A stretch of 64,000 nt of DNA from Massilia sp. PDC64 (GCF_900101265.1 NZ_FMZS01000009.1:1-64000); one strand, 5' to 3'; counted from the stretch's first letter, positions 35,969-45,774 are shown. A program made the numbers and translations. The notes: a model not told the origin generated them from the letters alone.

Positions 35969-37132
35969 TTATCCGAGGCGGGGCGCGGCCGCGAGCCGCA
36001 CTTCCGCCCTGCGCGCCACCAGTTCCTGGTACAGGCGCGCATAGTTGTCGGCCATTTGCGCCGACGTGAACAGCTGCCAGTAGCGCGCCTCCGCGCGCTG
36101 GCCCATCTCCTGCGCCATGCGCGGATCGTTCCACAGCCGCGTCATCGCGGCGCGCAGGGCCTCATGGTCGGACGGCGGCACGACCAGGCCGGTCTCGCCG
36201 TGCACGTTGATGTAGGTGGTACCCGTGCCGATCTCGCTGGAAATCATCGGCTTGCCATACATCGCGCCTTCCAGCAGCGAGATGCCGAAGGCCTCCGAGC
36301 GCAGGTGCGAGGGAAAGGCGACGGCATAGCAGAGCTTGAGCAGCGCGGCCTTGTCGAGGTCGTCCACGGCCCCGACGAACTGCACGCGTTTCAGGCCCAG
36401 GCGTTCGGCATGCGCCTTCAGTTCCGCCTCGATCGGCCCCGCGCCCACGATCACGACGGGGTAGTCCGTGCCGGCCACGGCGTCGAGCAGGATGTGCAGG
36501 CCCTTGTAGTAGCGCAGCACGCCCACGAACAGGAAGAATTTCGGGCCGACCCGCGCACGCCAATGGTCCAGGCGCGCCTGGTCCGGTTCGGGGTAGCTGG
36601 ATTTGTCCAGGCCGAACGTGATCACGCGCGTCTTGTCGCGGTAGCGGTCGAGCACGGCGGACGAGGCCAGGTAATTGGGCGACGTCGCGACGATCGTGTC
36701 GACGCTTTCCAGGAACCGGTGCTTGAGCGGCTGGTACAGCTTCAGCAGCGCTTTCTGGCGCACGATGTCCGAGTGGTACGTGACGACGGTCGGCTTGTCG
36801 ATGCGGGCAAGGAAGTGCGCCAGGTCCATGAACGGCCACGGGAAGTGGTAGTGCACGACGTCGGCCTCGGCCGCCATGCGCGCCAGCTGGCCGATCGCCT
36901 GCACCGACACGGCGTTCGACGCCACCTCGAAATTCAGCGGCACGCGGTGCACCGTATGGCCTTCGTAATCGAACGGTTCCAGGCGCCGGTCACGCGACAG
37001 CGACAACACCTGGTTCGTGATACCCAAACGCCCTGTTCCCACACACATCTGACGGATGACCTGCTCGACCCCGCCGACCGAATCGGGGAAATAGGTCTTG
37101 TAGAAATGCAGGACACGCATGGGCTGGGACAT
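35969..37132 (-). CDS. GT4 glycosyltransferase (D-rhamnan-type cluster)
   Basis: This 387-residue GT-B enzyme has the N-terminal acceptor motif F-P-D-S-V-G-G-V-E-Q and the donor-site motif S-E-A-F-G-I-S-L-L-E-G. It is the last gene of the gmd-rmd-GT-GT operon. It resembles mannosyl/rhamnosyl transferases such as WbpY/WbpZ that build the A-band (common antigen) D-rhamnan. GDP-D-rhamnose is therefore the likely donor, by context. The stop codon directly abuts the HD-GYP stop on the other strand. Confidence 0.85.
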   Translation of the reverse strand: MSQPMRVLHFYKTYFPDSVGGVEQVIRQMCVGTGRLGITNQVLSLSRDRRLEPFDYEGHTVHRVPLNFEVASNAVSVQAIGQLARMAAEADVVHYHFPWPFMDLAHFLARIDKPTVVTYHSDIVRQKALLKLYQPLKHRFLESVDTIVATSPNYLASSAVLDRYRDKTRVITFGLDKSSYPEPDQARLDHWRARVGPKFFLFVGVLRYYKGLHILLDAVAGTDYPVVIVGAGPIEAELKAHAERLGLKRVQFVGAVDDLDKAALLKLCYAVAFPSHLRSEAFGISLLEGAMYGKPMISSEIGTGTTYINVHGETGLVVPPSDHEALRAAMTRLWNDPRMAQEMGQRAEARYWQLFTSAQMADNYARLYQELVARRAEVRLAAAPRLG

Positions 37133-37145
37133 GAAGGCAGTCTGG

Positions 37146-38411
37146 TCAGAGTAGAGAGCGGTAGACGGCGGCGGTCTGGCGCGCCGTCGCGGTCCAGGTC
37201 AGTTGCGCGGCGCGCGCGCGTCCGGCCGTGATGCAACGCGCCCGCACGGCGGATTCGCGCGCCAGCGTGAGCATGGCGTCGGCGATCGCACCGGTATCGA
37301 GCGGATCGACCTCCAGCGCCGCGCCGGCCGTCACTTCCGGCAGCGACGTCGTGTTCGATGCAACGACCGGCACGCCGGAGGCGAACGCCTCGACCACCGG
37401 GATGCCGAAACCTTCGTACAGCGAGGCGAACACGAACACGCCCGCGCCCGCGTACACGTGGCGCAGTTCCGTACTGTCGGTAAGGCGGTTCAGCCAGACG
37501 ACGTTCGCGCCGTCCTGCACGGCGGCGGCGATGCGGCGCAGCAGCTCTTCCGAGCGCGCGCCGGCGCTGCCGACGATGACGAGCTGGCGCTCCGCGCGCA
37601 CGGCGGGCGGCAGCGACAGGTAGGCGTCCAGCAGGCGCTCGACGTTCTTGCGCGGCTGCAGCGTGCCCACGAACAGGAAATACCCCGGACGCAAACCATT
37701 GGCCTGCAGGGTCGTCGCCACGGCATGCGCCGGCGGGGAATCGAGCCATTCGTCGTCCACGCCGCACGGCACGACGGTGATGCGGCGCTCGTCGATGCCG
37801 AAGCATTCGACCAGTTCATCGATGGCGAAATGCGACAACGCGATCACGTGGTCGGCCTTTTGCGCGGCCTTGCGCTGCAGCCAGTTTTTCAAGCCACGCA
37901 GGCGCGGGTTGCACCACTCGGGATGTTTCACGGGCAGCGCATCGTGCAGGCTGGCCACCACGGGGCAATCCATGCGCACGACGCGGTAGTCCGTCACGTG
38001 GAACACGTCGACGGGCATGTGCACGCGGTGCGCGTCCGGCGTGACCAGGTCGACGAAGGATGCGCGTTCGAAGGTATGGGGCAAGGCCTCGCCCTTCGTC
38101 AGGGGTCCGGCGCTGCGCAGGCGCGGCCAGGAATACGGCTGCATCACGCAGCCGGCGTGCGGCAGGTGGCGCAGCAATGCCTGCGTATAGACGCCGATGC
38201 CGTCCAGGTGTCCGCCGGTGAAGGCCGGCTCGATCATGGTCGTGCCGATGCCGATGCGCAGGTCGGGCTGGACGAGCGCATCGTTCGCGGCCTCGGCGGC
38301 GCCCGGCACCGCGCGCAGGCGGTCCTGCAGGGCGGGCGTGCCGTCCGGTCGTCGTTTAGGGAGGCCCAGTTCGATCATGGTGGTGTCCAGGCCGGTCGGC
38401 ACCCTGTTCAT
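37146..38411 (-). CDS. GT4 glycosyltransferase (D-rhamnan-type cluster)
   Basis: This 421-residue GT-B enzyme has donor-site signatures F-V-G-T-L-Q-P-R-K-N and A-S-L-Y-E-G-F-G-I-P-V-V-E-A. The chosen ATG (38411) overlaps the rmd stop codon by four bases, so translation is coupled. The first 50 residues precede the usual GT4 start and lack strong family features. A later start at an internal Met (M12, or near GIGTTMIEPAF) is possible. It is probably a D-rhamnosyl or mannosyl transferase for a surface polysaccharide. Confidence 0.85.
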   Translation of the reverse strand: MNRVPTGLDTTMIELGLPKRRPDGTPALQDRLRAVPGAAEAANDALVQPDLRIGIGTTMIEPAFTGGHLDGIGVYTQALLRHLPHAGCVMQPYSWPRLRSAGPLTKGEALPHTFERASFVDLVTPDAHRVHMPVDVFHVTDYRVVRMDCPVVASLHDALPVKHPEWCNPRLRGLKNWLQRKAAQKADHVIALSHFAIDELVECFGIDERRITVVPCGVDDEWLDSPPAHAVATTLQANGLRPGYFLFVGTLQPRKNVERLLDAYLSLPPAVRAERQLVIVGSAGARSEELLRRIAAAVQDGANVVWLNRLTDSTELRHVYAGAGVFVFASLYEGFGIPVVEAFASGVPVVASNTTSLPEVTAGAALEVDPLDTGAIADAMLTLARESAVRARCITAGRARAAQLTWTATARQTAAVYRSLL

Positions 38412-39349
38412 GCCTGGTACATCCAGCGCAGCGTGTCGACCAGCGGCGTGGGCTCGATCGTACCGATCGTGCTTGCCAGCTTGGCGTTGCTGCCGGACAG
38501 CGTGAGCACCTCGTTGGCGCGCACGAAGGCGGGGTTGACGTGCACTTCGATGCGGTAACCGGCGATGTCGCTCATCATGTCGATCAGGCTCTCGAGCGAA
38601 TGCGAACGGCCGGAGCAGACGTTGAAGACTTCGCCGGCGGGTGCCGCTGCGAGCAGGCGCCGGTAGCTCTTCGCCACCATGCGCACGTCGGAAAAATCGC
38701 GCGCGATCGCCAGGTTGCCCAACTCGATGCGGCGCGCGCCCTTGCGGAAGTGCGACACGATCTTCGGCAGCAGGAAGTTCTCGTTCTGGCCGACGCCCGT
38801 GTAGTTGAACGGCCGCGCGATCACGATCGGCAGCTTGTCCATCCACAAGCGCGCCATGTATTCCATCGCGAGCTTGCTGACGGCGTAGTCGTTGGCCGGC
38901 GCGGGCGGGACGAATTCGTCGATCACGGGCACCGCGGCGTTGCCATAGATGTTGGCGGACGACGCGAGCAGCACGCTGGACGGTTTGTGCGGACCGTGCG
39001 CCAGCGCTTCGAGCAGGTTGCGGGTACCGACCACGTTGACGCGGTACATCTGCCCGGCGTCGTTGTGGGCCACGAACGCGATGGCGGCCAGGTGGACGAC
39101 CACGTCCGGCCGCACCTGCTCGATCACGGCGGCCAGCGCGGCGCGGTCGTTCAGGTCGACGGTGAAGATGTCCGGTCCGGTCTCGCTGCCCGGCAGCACC
39201 GTGCCGTACACATGGTAGCCAGCCGCGGTGAGCTCGCGCGCCATGTAGTAGCCGGTGAAGCCGCGCAGGCCCGTGATGAGGGCGCGCTTGCCCTCACCTT
39301 CACGGGGTTCTGCCATGCGGACGAGATCTTCCGTGACCAAACGGTTCAT
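38408..39349 (-). CDS. rmd: GDP-6-deoxy-D-mannose reductase
   Basis: This 313-residue short-chain reductase has a nucleotide-binding loop I-T-G-L-R-G-F-T-G and the catalytic Y-A-V-S-K. It reduces GDP-4-keto-6-deoxy-mannose, the product of Gmd, to GDP-D-rhamnose. The neighbouring gmd and absence of a fucose synthase support this rather than GDP-fucose synthesis. The first 20 residues are an unusual acidic/basic extension before KRALITG, so M12 is an alternative start. It lies one base downstream of the gmd stop codon. Confidence 0.88.
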   Translation of the reverse strand: MNRLVTEDLVRMAEPREGEGKRALITGLRGFTGYYMARELTAAGYHVYGTVLPGSETGPDIFTVDLNDRAALAAVIEQVRPDVVVHLAAIAFVAHNDAGQMYRVNVVGTRNLLEALAHGPHKPSSVLLASSANIYGNAAVPVIDEFVPPAPANDYAVSKLAMEYMARLWMDKLPIVIARPFNYTGVGQNENFLLPKIVSHFRKGARRIELGNLAIARDFSDVRMVAKSYRRLLAAAPAGEVFNVCSGRSHSLESLIDMMSDIAGYRIEVHVNPAFVRANEVLTLSGSNAKLASTIGTIEPTPLVDTLRWMYQA

Positions 39350-39350
39350 G

Positions 39351-40394
39351 TCAGAACGAAAAACCGGTTTCGTTGCGACGCAGATCGGCGTCGACCATCA
39401 TCTGGCACAGTTGTTCGAGCGACGTCTCGGCCTTCCAGCCCAGTTCGCGCTGCGCCTTGGACGGGTCGCCGATCAGCAGGTCGACCTCGGCCGGACGGTA
39501 GAACTTCGGCGACACGCGCACGAGCAGCTTGCCGGTACGGGCGCAGTGCCCCGTTTCCTGCTCGCCCTCGCCCTTCCACTCGACGTCCAGGTTGGCGCCG
39601 CGGAAGGCCATGGTGACGAAGTCGCGCACGGTTTCGGTGCGGTTCGTGGCCAGCACGAACGTATCGGGCTCGTCGGCCTGCAGGATGCGCCACATGCCTT
39701 CCACGTATTCGCGCGCATAGCCCCAGTCGCGCTTGGCGTCCAGGTTGCCCAGTTCCAAGACGTCCAGCTTGTTCAGGACGATCTTGGCGACGGAATCCGT
39801 GATCTTGCGGGTGACGAACTCACGGCCGCGCAGCGGCGACTCGTGGTTGAACAGGATGCCCGAGCTGCCGAAGATGCCGTAGGACTCGCGGTAGTTCACG
39901 GTCATCCAGTGGGCATACAGCTTGGCCACGCCGTACGGGCTGCGCGGATAGAACGGGGTCGACTCGACCTGCGGCACGGCCTGCACCTTGCCGAACATCT
40001 CGGACGTGGAAGCCTGGTAGAAGCGCGCTTTCGGATGCACGATGCGGATCGCTTCCAGCAGGTTGACGGCGCCGATGCCGGTGATCGAGGCGGTGGTCAC
40101 GGGCTGCTCGAACGAGACGCCGACGAAGCTCTGCGCGGCCAGGTTGTACACCTCGTCGGGGCGGGTGGACTCGATCAGGCGGATGCTCGAGGAGAGATCG
40201 GTGAGGTCGTATTCGACGAGGTTCAGGTTGGGATGCTGCTCGATACCGAGTTCGGCGATGCGCCAGAAATTAACCGAGCTGGACCGGCGGAAGGTGCCGG
40301 TCACCTGGTAGCCCTTTTCCAGGAGCAGTTGTGCCAGATAGGCTCCATCCTGCCCGGTAATACCGGTAATCAGGGCCTTTTTTGTTGTTTGCAT
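39351..40394 (-). CDS. gmd: GDP-mannose 4,6-dehydratase
   Basis: This 347-residue NADP-dependent dehydratase has the glycine motif G-I-T-G-Q-D-G-A-Y-L, S-T-S-E-M-F-G and the catalytic S-P-Y-G-V-A-K. It makes GDP-4-dehydro-6-deoxy-D-mannose from GDP-mannose. It is first in the D-rhamnose operon gmd-rmd-GT-GT. An upstream in-frame start at 40499 is rejected because homology begins at the ATG chosen here. Confidence 0.95.
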   Translation of the reverse strand: MQTTKKALITGITGQDGAYLAQLLLEKGYQVTGTFRRSSSVNFWRIAELGIEQHPNLNLVEYDLTDLSSSIRLIESTRPDEVYNLAAQSFVGVSFEQPVTTASITGIGAVNLLEAIRIVHPKARFYQASTSEMFGKVQAVPQVESTPFYPRSPYGVAKLYAHWMTVNYRESYGIFGSSGILFNHESPLRGREFVTRKITDSVAKIVLNKLDVLELGNLDAKRDWGYAREYVEGMWRILQADEPDTFVLATNRTETVRDFVTMAFRGANLDVEWKGEGEQETGHCARTGKLLVRVSPKFYRPAEVDLLIGDPSKAQRELGWKAETSLEQLCQMMVDADLRRNETGFSF

Positions 40395-40684
40395 GTTCTT
40401 GGTGATCCAGTGGTGGTCCGTAGCGGCCGCCGCGACAGCCGAGGCGGGTCGGCATGCGGGATGTCGGCCGCGCTGGCGCGGACCATAAATTTCCGACAAC
40501 CCCGCATTGTATCAGAGTGGTGCTTGGGCCCTTGCACAAAAGAAATCGTGCAAAAGAAACAATATGTACTCGTCTATTATCGCCCGAAACCACGCAAACA
40601 CGTCGCGTGATTACGCATTGTTACGAGTCCCTCAAGCTTTATTACATATTCACGAAATGTCGGGAACTTCTACATTTCAATGAC
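40395..40684. other. Promoter region of the gmd operon
   Basis: No gene is seen. The sequence turns AT-rich around 40540-40680, with a direct repeat GCAAAAGAAA/GCACAAAAGAAA. The gmd operon promoter (minus strand) should lie here. Confidence 0.45.
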
Positions 40685-40709
40685 AAAAGGGCCCCGATGG
40701 GCCCTTTTT
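40685..40709 (-). terminator. Intrinsic terminator of maeB
   Basis: The stem AAAAGGGCCC/GGGCCCTTTT with a 4-base loop is about 47 bases past the maeB stop. Runs of A and T on both sides would let it work in either direction. Confidence 0.8.
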
Positions 40710-40755
40710 GGTTATTTCGTCACAGGTGGCAAATCTACAACACGAAGGTGTCGTA

Positions 40756-43068
40756 TCAACGCTGCGAGACGGCATCCACGACGCACAGTGCCGTCATGTT
40801 GACGATGCGGCGGACGGTGGCCGACGGGGTCAGGATGTGCACCGGGCGCGCGCAACCCAGCAGCACGGGGCCGATGGCGATGCCGCTGCCGGCCGCCGTC
40901 TTGACCACGTTGTAGGCGATGTTCGCGGCTTCGATGTTCGGCATGACGAGCAGGTTGGCGTCGCCCTTCAGCGTCGACTGCGGCATGATCTTGGCGCGCA
41001 GCTTCGCATCCAGGGCCGTGTCGCCGTGCATCTCGCCGTCGACTTCCAGGTCCGGCGCCTTTTGCTGGATGAGGCCAAGGGCGGCGCGCATCTTCCTGGC
41101 GGACGCGCTGTTCGACGTGCCGAAGTTCGAGTGCGACAGCAGCGCCACGCGCGGCGTGATGCCCAGGCGCTCCAGTTCCTCGGCCGCCATCAGCGTGATC
41201 TCGGCCAGCTCTTCGGCGGTCGGGTTCTCGTTGACATGGGTGTCGACCATGGCGATCTGGCGTTCCTGCGTGATGATGAAGTTCAGCGCAGCATAGACGT
41301 TGCTGCCGGCACGCTTGCCCAGCACCTGGTCGATGTACTGCAGGTGCACGTCGGTCGTGCCGTAGGTGCCGCAGATCATGCCGTCGGCGTCGCCCTTGTG
41401 GATCATCATCGCGCCGATCAGCGTGTGACGGCGGCGCATCGCCAGCTTGGCGAGGTCTTCCGTGACACCCTTGCGCATGACCATCTGGTGGTACGACTGC
41501 CAGTAGTCGCGGTAGCGCTCGTCGAAGTCGGGGTTGATGACGTCGAAGTGCTTGCCCTGCTTCAGGCGCAGGCCGAACTTCTCGATGCGCTTTTCCAGCA
41601 CGGCCGGACGGCCGACGAGGATCGGGCGGGCCAGGTTCTCGTCGACGACGACCTGCACGGCGCGCAGCACGCGCTCTTCCTCGCCCTCGGCGTAGACGAT
41701 GCGCTTGAGTTCGGCCGGCGCGCTCTTGGCGATCTGGAACAGCGGCTTCATGAAGCTGCCGCTGCGGTAGACGAATTGCTGCAGGCTCTCCGCGTACGCG
41801 GCCAGGTCGGCGATCGGACGGGTGGCGACGCCGCCTTCCATCGCGGCCTTGGCGACGGCCGGGGCGATGTGCGTCAGCAGGCGCGGGTCGAACGGCATCG
41901 GGATCAGGTATTCCGGACCGAACGACAGGTTCGAGATGCCGTAGGCCGACGCCACGATGTCCGACTGTTCGGCGTGGGCCAGGTCGGCGATCGCGTGCAC
42001 GACGGCGATTTCCATTTCGCGCGTGATCGTCGTCGCGCCGCAGTCCAGCGCGCCGCGGAACATGTACGGGAAGCACAGCACGTTGTTGACCTGGTTCGGG
42101 TAGTCCGAACGGCCGGTGGCGATGATGACGTCGCTGCGGACGGCCTTCGCGTCTTCCGGCAGGATTTCCGGGTTCGGGTTGGCGAGCGCCAGGATCAGCG
42201 GGTTCGGCGCCATCTTCGCGACCATCTCGGGCTTGAGCACGCCGCCGGCGGACAGGCCCAGGAAGATGTCGGCGTCGGGGATGATCTCGGCCAGCGTGCG
42301 GTGCGGGGTGTCCTGCGCGAAGCGTTCCTTGTCCGGGTCCATCAGCTCGGTGCGGCCCTTGTAGACGACGCCGGCGAGGTCGGTGACGTAAATATTCTCG
42401 ATCGGGAAGCCGAGGTCGACGGCCAGGTCGAGGCAGGCCAGCGCCGCCGCGCCCGCGCCGGACACGACCATCTTGCACTTCTTGAGATCCTTGCCGACGA
42501 CCTTCAGGCCGTTCAGGATGGCGGCGCCGACGATGATCGCGGTGCCGTGCTGGTCGTCATGGAAGACGGGGATCTTCATGCGCTCGCGCAGCTTGCGCTC
42601 GATGTAGAAGCACTCGGGCGCCTTGATGTCCTCGAGGTTCACGCCGCCGAACGTCGGCTCCAGCGCGGCGATCACGTCGATCAGCTTGTCCGGATCGTTC
42701 TCGTTGATCTCGATGTCGAACACGTCGATGCCGGCGAACTTCTTGAACAGCACGCCCTTGCCTTCCATGACCGGTTTCGAGGCAAGCGGGCCGATATTGC
42801 CGAGGCCGAGGACGGCGGTACCGTTCGAGATCACGGCGACGAGGTTGCCGCGCGCCGTATATTTATACGCGGTGGCAGGGTCCTTGACGATTTCTTCGCA
42901 CGGCGCGGCGACGCCCGGCGAGTACGCCAGGGCCAGGTCGCGCTGGTTCAAGACGGATTTGGTCGGGGTGACGGCGATCTTGCCGGGAGAGGGAAACTGG
43001 TGGTACTCGAGCGCGGCAGCCCGCAGTTGTTGACGAAGTTCTTCTTTTTTATCGATTGACGAATCCAT
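40756..43068 (-). CDS. maeB: NADP-dependent malic enzyme with PTA-like domain
   Basis: This 770-residue fusion has a malic enzyme part (residues 1-430) with YSPGVAAPCEEI, V-F-H-D-D-Q-H-G-T-A and a NAD(P) loop V-S-G-A-G-A-A-A. A phosphotransacetylase-like part (430-760) follows and in this family binds acetyl-CoA as an allosteric sensor rather than catalysing. The enzyme converts malate to pyruvate, CO2 and NADPH. The length equals that of E. coli MaeB. It is a single gene with its own terminator. A short inverted repeat lies before the ATG around 43085-43100. Confidence 0.95.
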   Translation of the reverse strand: MDSSIDKKEELRQQLRAAALEYHQFPSPGKIAVTPTKSVLNQRDLALAYSPGVAAPCEEIVKDPATAYKYTARGNLVAVISNGTAVLGLGNIGPLASKPVMEGKGVLFKKFAGIDVFDIEINENDPDKLIDVIAALEPTFGGVNLEDIKAPECFYIERKLRERMKIPVFHDDQHGTAIIVGAAILNGLKVVGKDLKKCKMVVSGAGAAALACLDLAVDLGFPIENIYVTDLAGVVYKGRTELMDPDKERFAQDTPHRTLAEIIPDADIFLGLSAGGVLKPEMVAKMAPNPLILALANPNPEILPEDAKAVRSDVIIATGRSDYPNQVNNVLCFPYMFRGALDCGATTITREMEIAVVHAIADLAHAEQSDIVASAYGISNLSFGPEYLIPMPFDPRLLTHIAPAVAKAAMEGGVATRPIADLAAYAESLQQFVYRSGSFMKPLFQIAKSAPAELKRIVYAEGEEERVLRAVQVVVDENLARPILVGRPAVLEKRIEKFGLRLKQGKHFDVINPDFDERYRDYWQSYHQMVMRKGVTEDLAKLAMRRRHTLIGAMMIHKGDADGMICGTYGTTDVHLQYIDQVLGKRAGSNVYAALNFIITQERQIAMVDTHVNENPTAEELAEITLMAAEELERLGITPRVALLSHSNFGTSNSASARKMRAALGLIQQKAPDLEVDGEMHGDTALDAKLRAKIMPQSTLKGDANLLVMPNIEAANIAYNVVKTAAGSGIAIGPVLLGCARPVHILTPSATVRRIVNMTALCVVDAVSQR

Positions 43069-43200
43069 GCTGTGCTGCCTTCCTGAAGACCGGGGGTCTC
43101 CGATTTTAGCAGAGTGTCACCTCTAATCGTCTACGTATTTCTTGGTATCGACAGTAGTGACCGGAGGCAGGTACCATGGCCCCTGCCTCCGCTTCCTCCC

Positions 43201-43737
43201 TCAGGCAGGGGCTTTCGGGAAGTCCACCGCCGTATCGTTGATGCGGTTCAGCAGGTTCGTGAACGTGATGCTGGTGATCGCGAAAATCGTGTCCACCACC
43301 TGCGCATCCGTATAGCCGGCCGCCTTGAAGGCATCCACCACCGGCTGCGGCACGGTGCCGCGGGTGCCCGTCACTTCACGCACGAACGTCGACAGCGCGT
43401 CCAGTTTCGCATCGCCGCCCGGCGTACCCTTCCGTGCGGCCAGGATCGCGTCCGGCGCCAGGCCGGCCACCTTGCCCATCAAGGTGTGCGCGGCGAGGCA
43501 GTAGTCGCAAGCGTTTACTTCGCTGACGGCCAGCTTGATCACCTCGATCTCCTGTTTCGACAGGCTCGTGTCGGCCAGCTTCGCATCGAAGTTCAGCAGC
43601 GCCTCCAGGGCCACGGGGCTGTTGCTGCCGATCGTGTCGTACGCGTTCGGGACCTTGCCCAGTTTCGATTTGATGGCGGCGAAGAGTTCGGCGGTACGGC
43701 CAGTGGCGTTGGCACCCAGGGCATTCAGACGGCTCAT
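43201..43737 (-). CDS. AhpD-like carboxymuconolactone decarboxylase family protein
   Basis: This 178-residue helical protein has the redox pair C77-D-Y-C80 and H84 (N-A-C-D-Y-C-L-A-A-H) of AhpD-type alkylhydroperoxidases. It probably reduces peroxides through a disulfide and a thiol partner. It is divergent from an AraC regulator at 43854, the usual pairing for this family, so that regulator likely controls it. Confidence 0.85.
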   Translation of the reverse strand: MSRLNALGANATGRTAELFAAIKSKLGKVPNAYDTIGSNSPVALEALLNFDAKLADTSLSKQEIEVIKLAVSEVNACDYCLAAHTLMGKVAGLAPDAILAARKGTPGGDAKLDALSTFVREVTGTRGTVPQPVVDAFKAAGYTDAQVVDTIFAITSITFTNLLNRINDTAVDFPKAPA

Positions 43738-43853
43738 GATCTTTCCTTTCGTTGTTGGTTGGTACGGAAAGAAGTCTAGGCCTTTGGACTAGTACGATGA
43801 ATGCCCGGATGCTGCGATAATTTGCCCGATCGTCTCATCTGGATAAGGAACGC

Positions 43854-44789
43854 ATGGACACCCTGAGCCGCCTGCTGTCGCTGTACACGATCCGCACCTC
43901 CCTCGACATCCGCTGCGAACTGGCGGCGCCGTGGGTGCTGGACGAACCGGCCGCGACACCGGGCGTCGCGCCGTTCCACGTGATCGTCGAGGGCGGCGCG
44001 CGCGTCGACGTGCCCGGCCACGACACGCTGATTCTCGCCACCGGCGACGTCGTCGTCTTCCCCGGCGGCAGTGCGCACCGGCTGCACGCGGGGCCGGCCG
44101 CGGACGCCGCCCCGGTCCGCCCGCTCGCCGGCGACGGACCGCTGCAGCGCAAGGGCAACGACGGCAGCGGGCCCGCCACCGCCATCCTGTGCGGCAGCTT
44201 CGTGTTCGACGGCGCCGCGCGCCAGGCCCTCGCGCGCGCCCTGCCCGACGTGATGGTCGTGCGCGCCAGCCGCGCCGACGACTTCCCCGGCCTGCATGCC
44301 CTCGTGCGGCTGCTGCAGCATGAAACGGCATCGGTCCGGCCCGGCAGCGACGTCGTCGTCGCGCAATTGTCCGGCGCCCTGTTCGCGCTGCTGCTGCGCG
44401 CCTGGCTGGCCGGCACGGAAGGCGCGGCCCCCGGCCTGTTCGCCATCCTGGCCGACCGGCGCCTCGGCAATGCGCTCGCCCGGATGCTGGAATCGCCCGA
44501 ACGGCCGTGGAAGGTGGAAGACCTGGCCGAGGCGTGCCACATGTCGCGCGCCACGTTCGCCCGCCTGTTCGCGCGCCTGTGCGGCATGCCGCCGGCCGAC
44601 ATGCTGACCCAGTTGCGCATGGCGCGCGCCGCGCGCGCCCTGCAGCAGGGAGAGGGCGCCGTCGGCGACGTCGCGCTGGCCGTCGGCTACCAGTCGGAAG
44701 CCGCGTTCAACCGCGTGTTCAAGCGCCATTACGGGATCGGACCCGGCGGCTACCGGCGCGCCGCCCACCTGGCGACGGTCCCGGATTAG
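43854..44789 (+). CDS. AraC-family regulator with cupin sensor
   Basis: The 311-residue protein has an N-terminal cupin-6 domain (PFHVIVEGGARVDVPGHD, GDVVVFPGGSAH) and two C-terminal helix-turn-helix units (VEDLAEACHMSRATFARLF and VGDVALAVGYQSEAAFNRVF). It lies divergent from the AhpD-like gene over a gap of about 115 bases and probably activates it in response to an electrophile or oxidant. Its last codons overlap a TAGAAT box just before thiL. Confidence 0.88.
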   Translation: MDTLSRLLSLYTIRTSLDIRCELAAPWVLDEPAATPGVAPFHVIVEGGARVDVPGHDTLILATGDVVVFPGGSAHRLHAGPAADAAPVRPLAGDGPLQRKGNDGSGPATAILCGSFVFDGAARQALARALPDVMVVRASRADDFPGLHALVRLLQHETASVRPGSDVVVAQLSGALFALLLRAWLAGTEGAAPGLFAILADRRLGNALARMLESPERPWKVEDLAEACHMSRATFARLFARLCGMPPADMLTQLRMARAARALQQGEGAVGDVALAVGYQSEAAFNRVFKRHYGIGPGGYRRAAHLATVPD

Positions 44790-44798
44790 AATCGCGGC

Positions 44799-45773
44799 AT
44801 GCTCTCCGAATTCGATCTCATCAAACGCTACTTCCAGCGCGACCGCGCGCCCGGTCCCAACACCTTGCTGGGCATCGGCGACGATTGCGCACTGCTGTCC
44901 CCCACGCCCGGCAAGGTGATGGCCGTCTCATCCGACATGCTGGTCGAGGACCGCCACTTCTTCGCCGGCGCCGACCCGTTCACGCTCGGGCACAAGTGTC
45001 TCGCCGTGAACCTGTCGGACCTCGCCGCGATGGGCGCCCGACCCCTCGGCTTCACCCTGGCGCTGTCGCTCCCCACGGCGGAACCGGACTGGCTCGACGC
45101 CTTCGCGCGCGGCCTGTTCGCGCTGGCCGACGCCCACGGCTGCGAGCTGGTGGGCGGCGACACGACGAAGGGTCCGCTGAACGTGTGCATCACGATCTTC
45201 GGCGAACTGGCACCCGGCCAGGCCTTGCGGCGCGACGCCGCGCGCGCGGGCGACGACATCTGGATCTCGGGCACCTTGGGCGATGCGCGCCTGTGGCTGG
45301 CCGCACGCCGCAGCGAGGTCGCGCTGGACGCCGCCGACCACGCCGCCACCGGCCAGCGCATGCATGCGCCCACGCCGCGCGTGGCGCTCGGACGCCTGCT
45401 GGCGGAAGGGAACCTCGCGCGCGCCGCGCTGGACATCTCGGATGGCCTCGTCGGCGACCTGAAGCACATCCTCGCCGCGTCGCGCGTGGGCGCCGTGCTG
45501 GACGTGGACGCGCTGCCGGCCGGTCCGGCGCTGGCCCGCCAGCCGCAGGCGCTGCGGCGCCGCTTTGCCGCGGCGGGCGGCGACGATTACGAATTATGTT
45601 TTACTGCGCCGGTGGCGCAGCGCGACGCGATCATCGCGGCCGGCGCGGCCAGCGGGACGGCCGTCACGCGCGTGGGCACGATCACGGCGCAGGCGGGATT
45701 GGAGCTGGTCGATGCGGACGGCGCCGCCCTCGACCTGCAGCTGGCCGGCTGGGACCATTTCAGCCCGGGCTGA
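44799..45773 (+). CDS. thiL: Thiamine-monophosphate kinase
   Basis: This 324-residue ATP-dependent kinase makes thiamine diphosphate from thiamine monophosphate. Family motifs are present: FDLIKRYF, G-I-G-D-D-C-A, V-S-S-D-M-L-V-E-D-R-H-F, V-N-L-S-D-L-A-A-M-G-A and L-D-I-S-D-G-L. A TAGAAT box at 44787-44792 is only seven bases before the ATG and no ribosome site is seen, so a leaderless transcript is possible. The stop almost touches the convergent gene (one base between). Confidence 0.93.
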   Translation: MLSEFDLIKRYFQRDRAPGPNTLLGIGDDCALLSPTPGKVMAVSSDMLVEDRHFFAGADPFTLGHKCLAVNLSDLAAMGARPLGFTLALSLPTAEPDWLDAFARGLFALADAHGCELVGGDTTKGPLNVCITIFGELAPGQALRRDAARAGDDIWISGTLGDARLWLAARRSEVALDAADHAATGQRMHAPTPRVALGRLLAEGNLARAALDISDGLVGDLKHILAASRVGAVLDVDALPAGPALARQPQALRRRFAAAGGDDYELCFTAPVAQRDAIIAAGAASGTAVTRVGTITAQAGLELVDADGAALDLQLAGWDHFSPG

Positions 45774-45774
45774 T

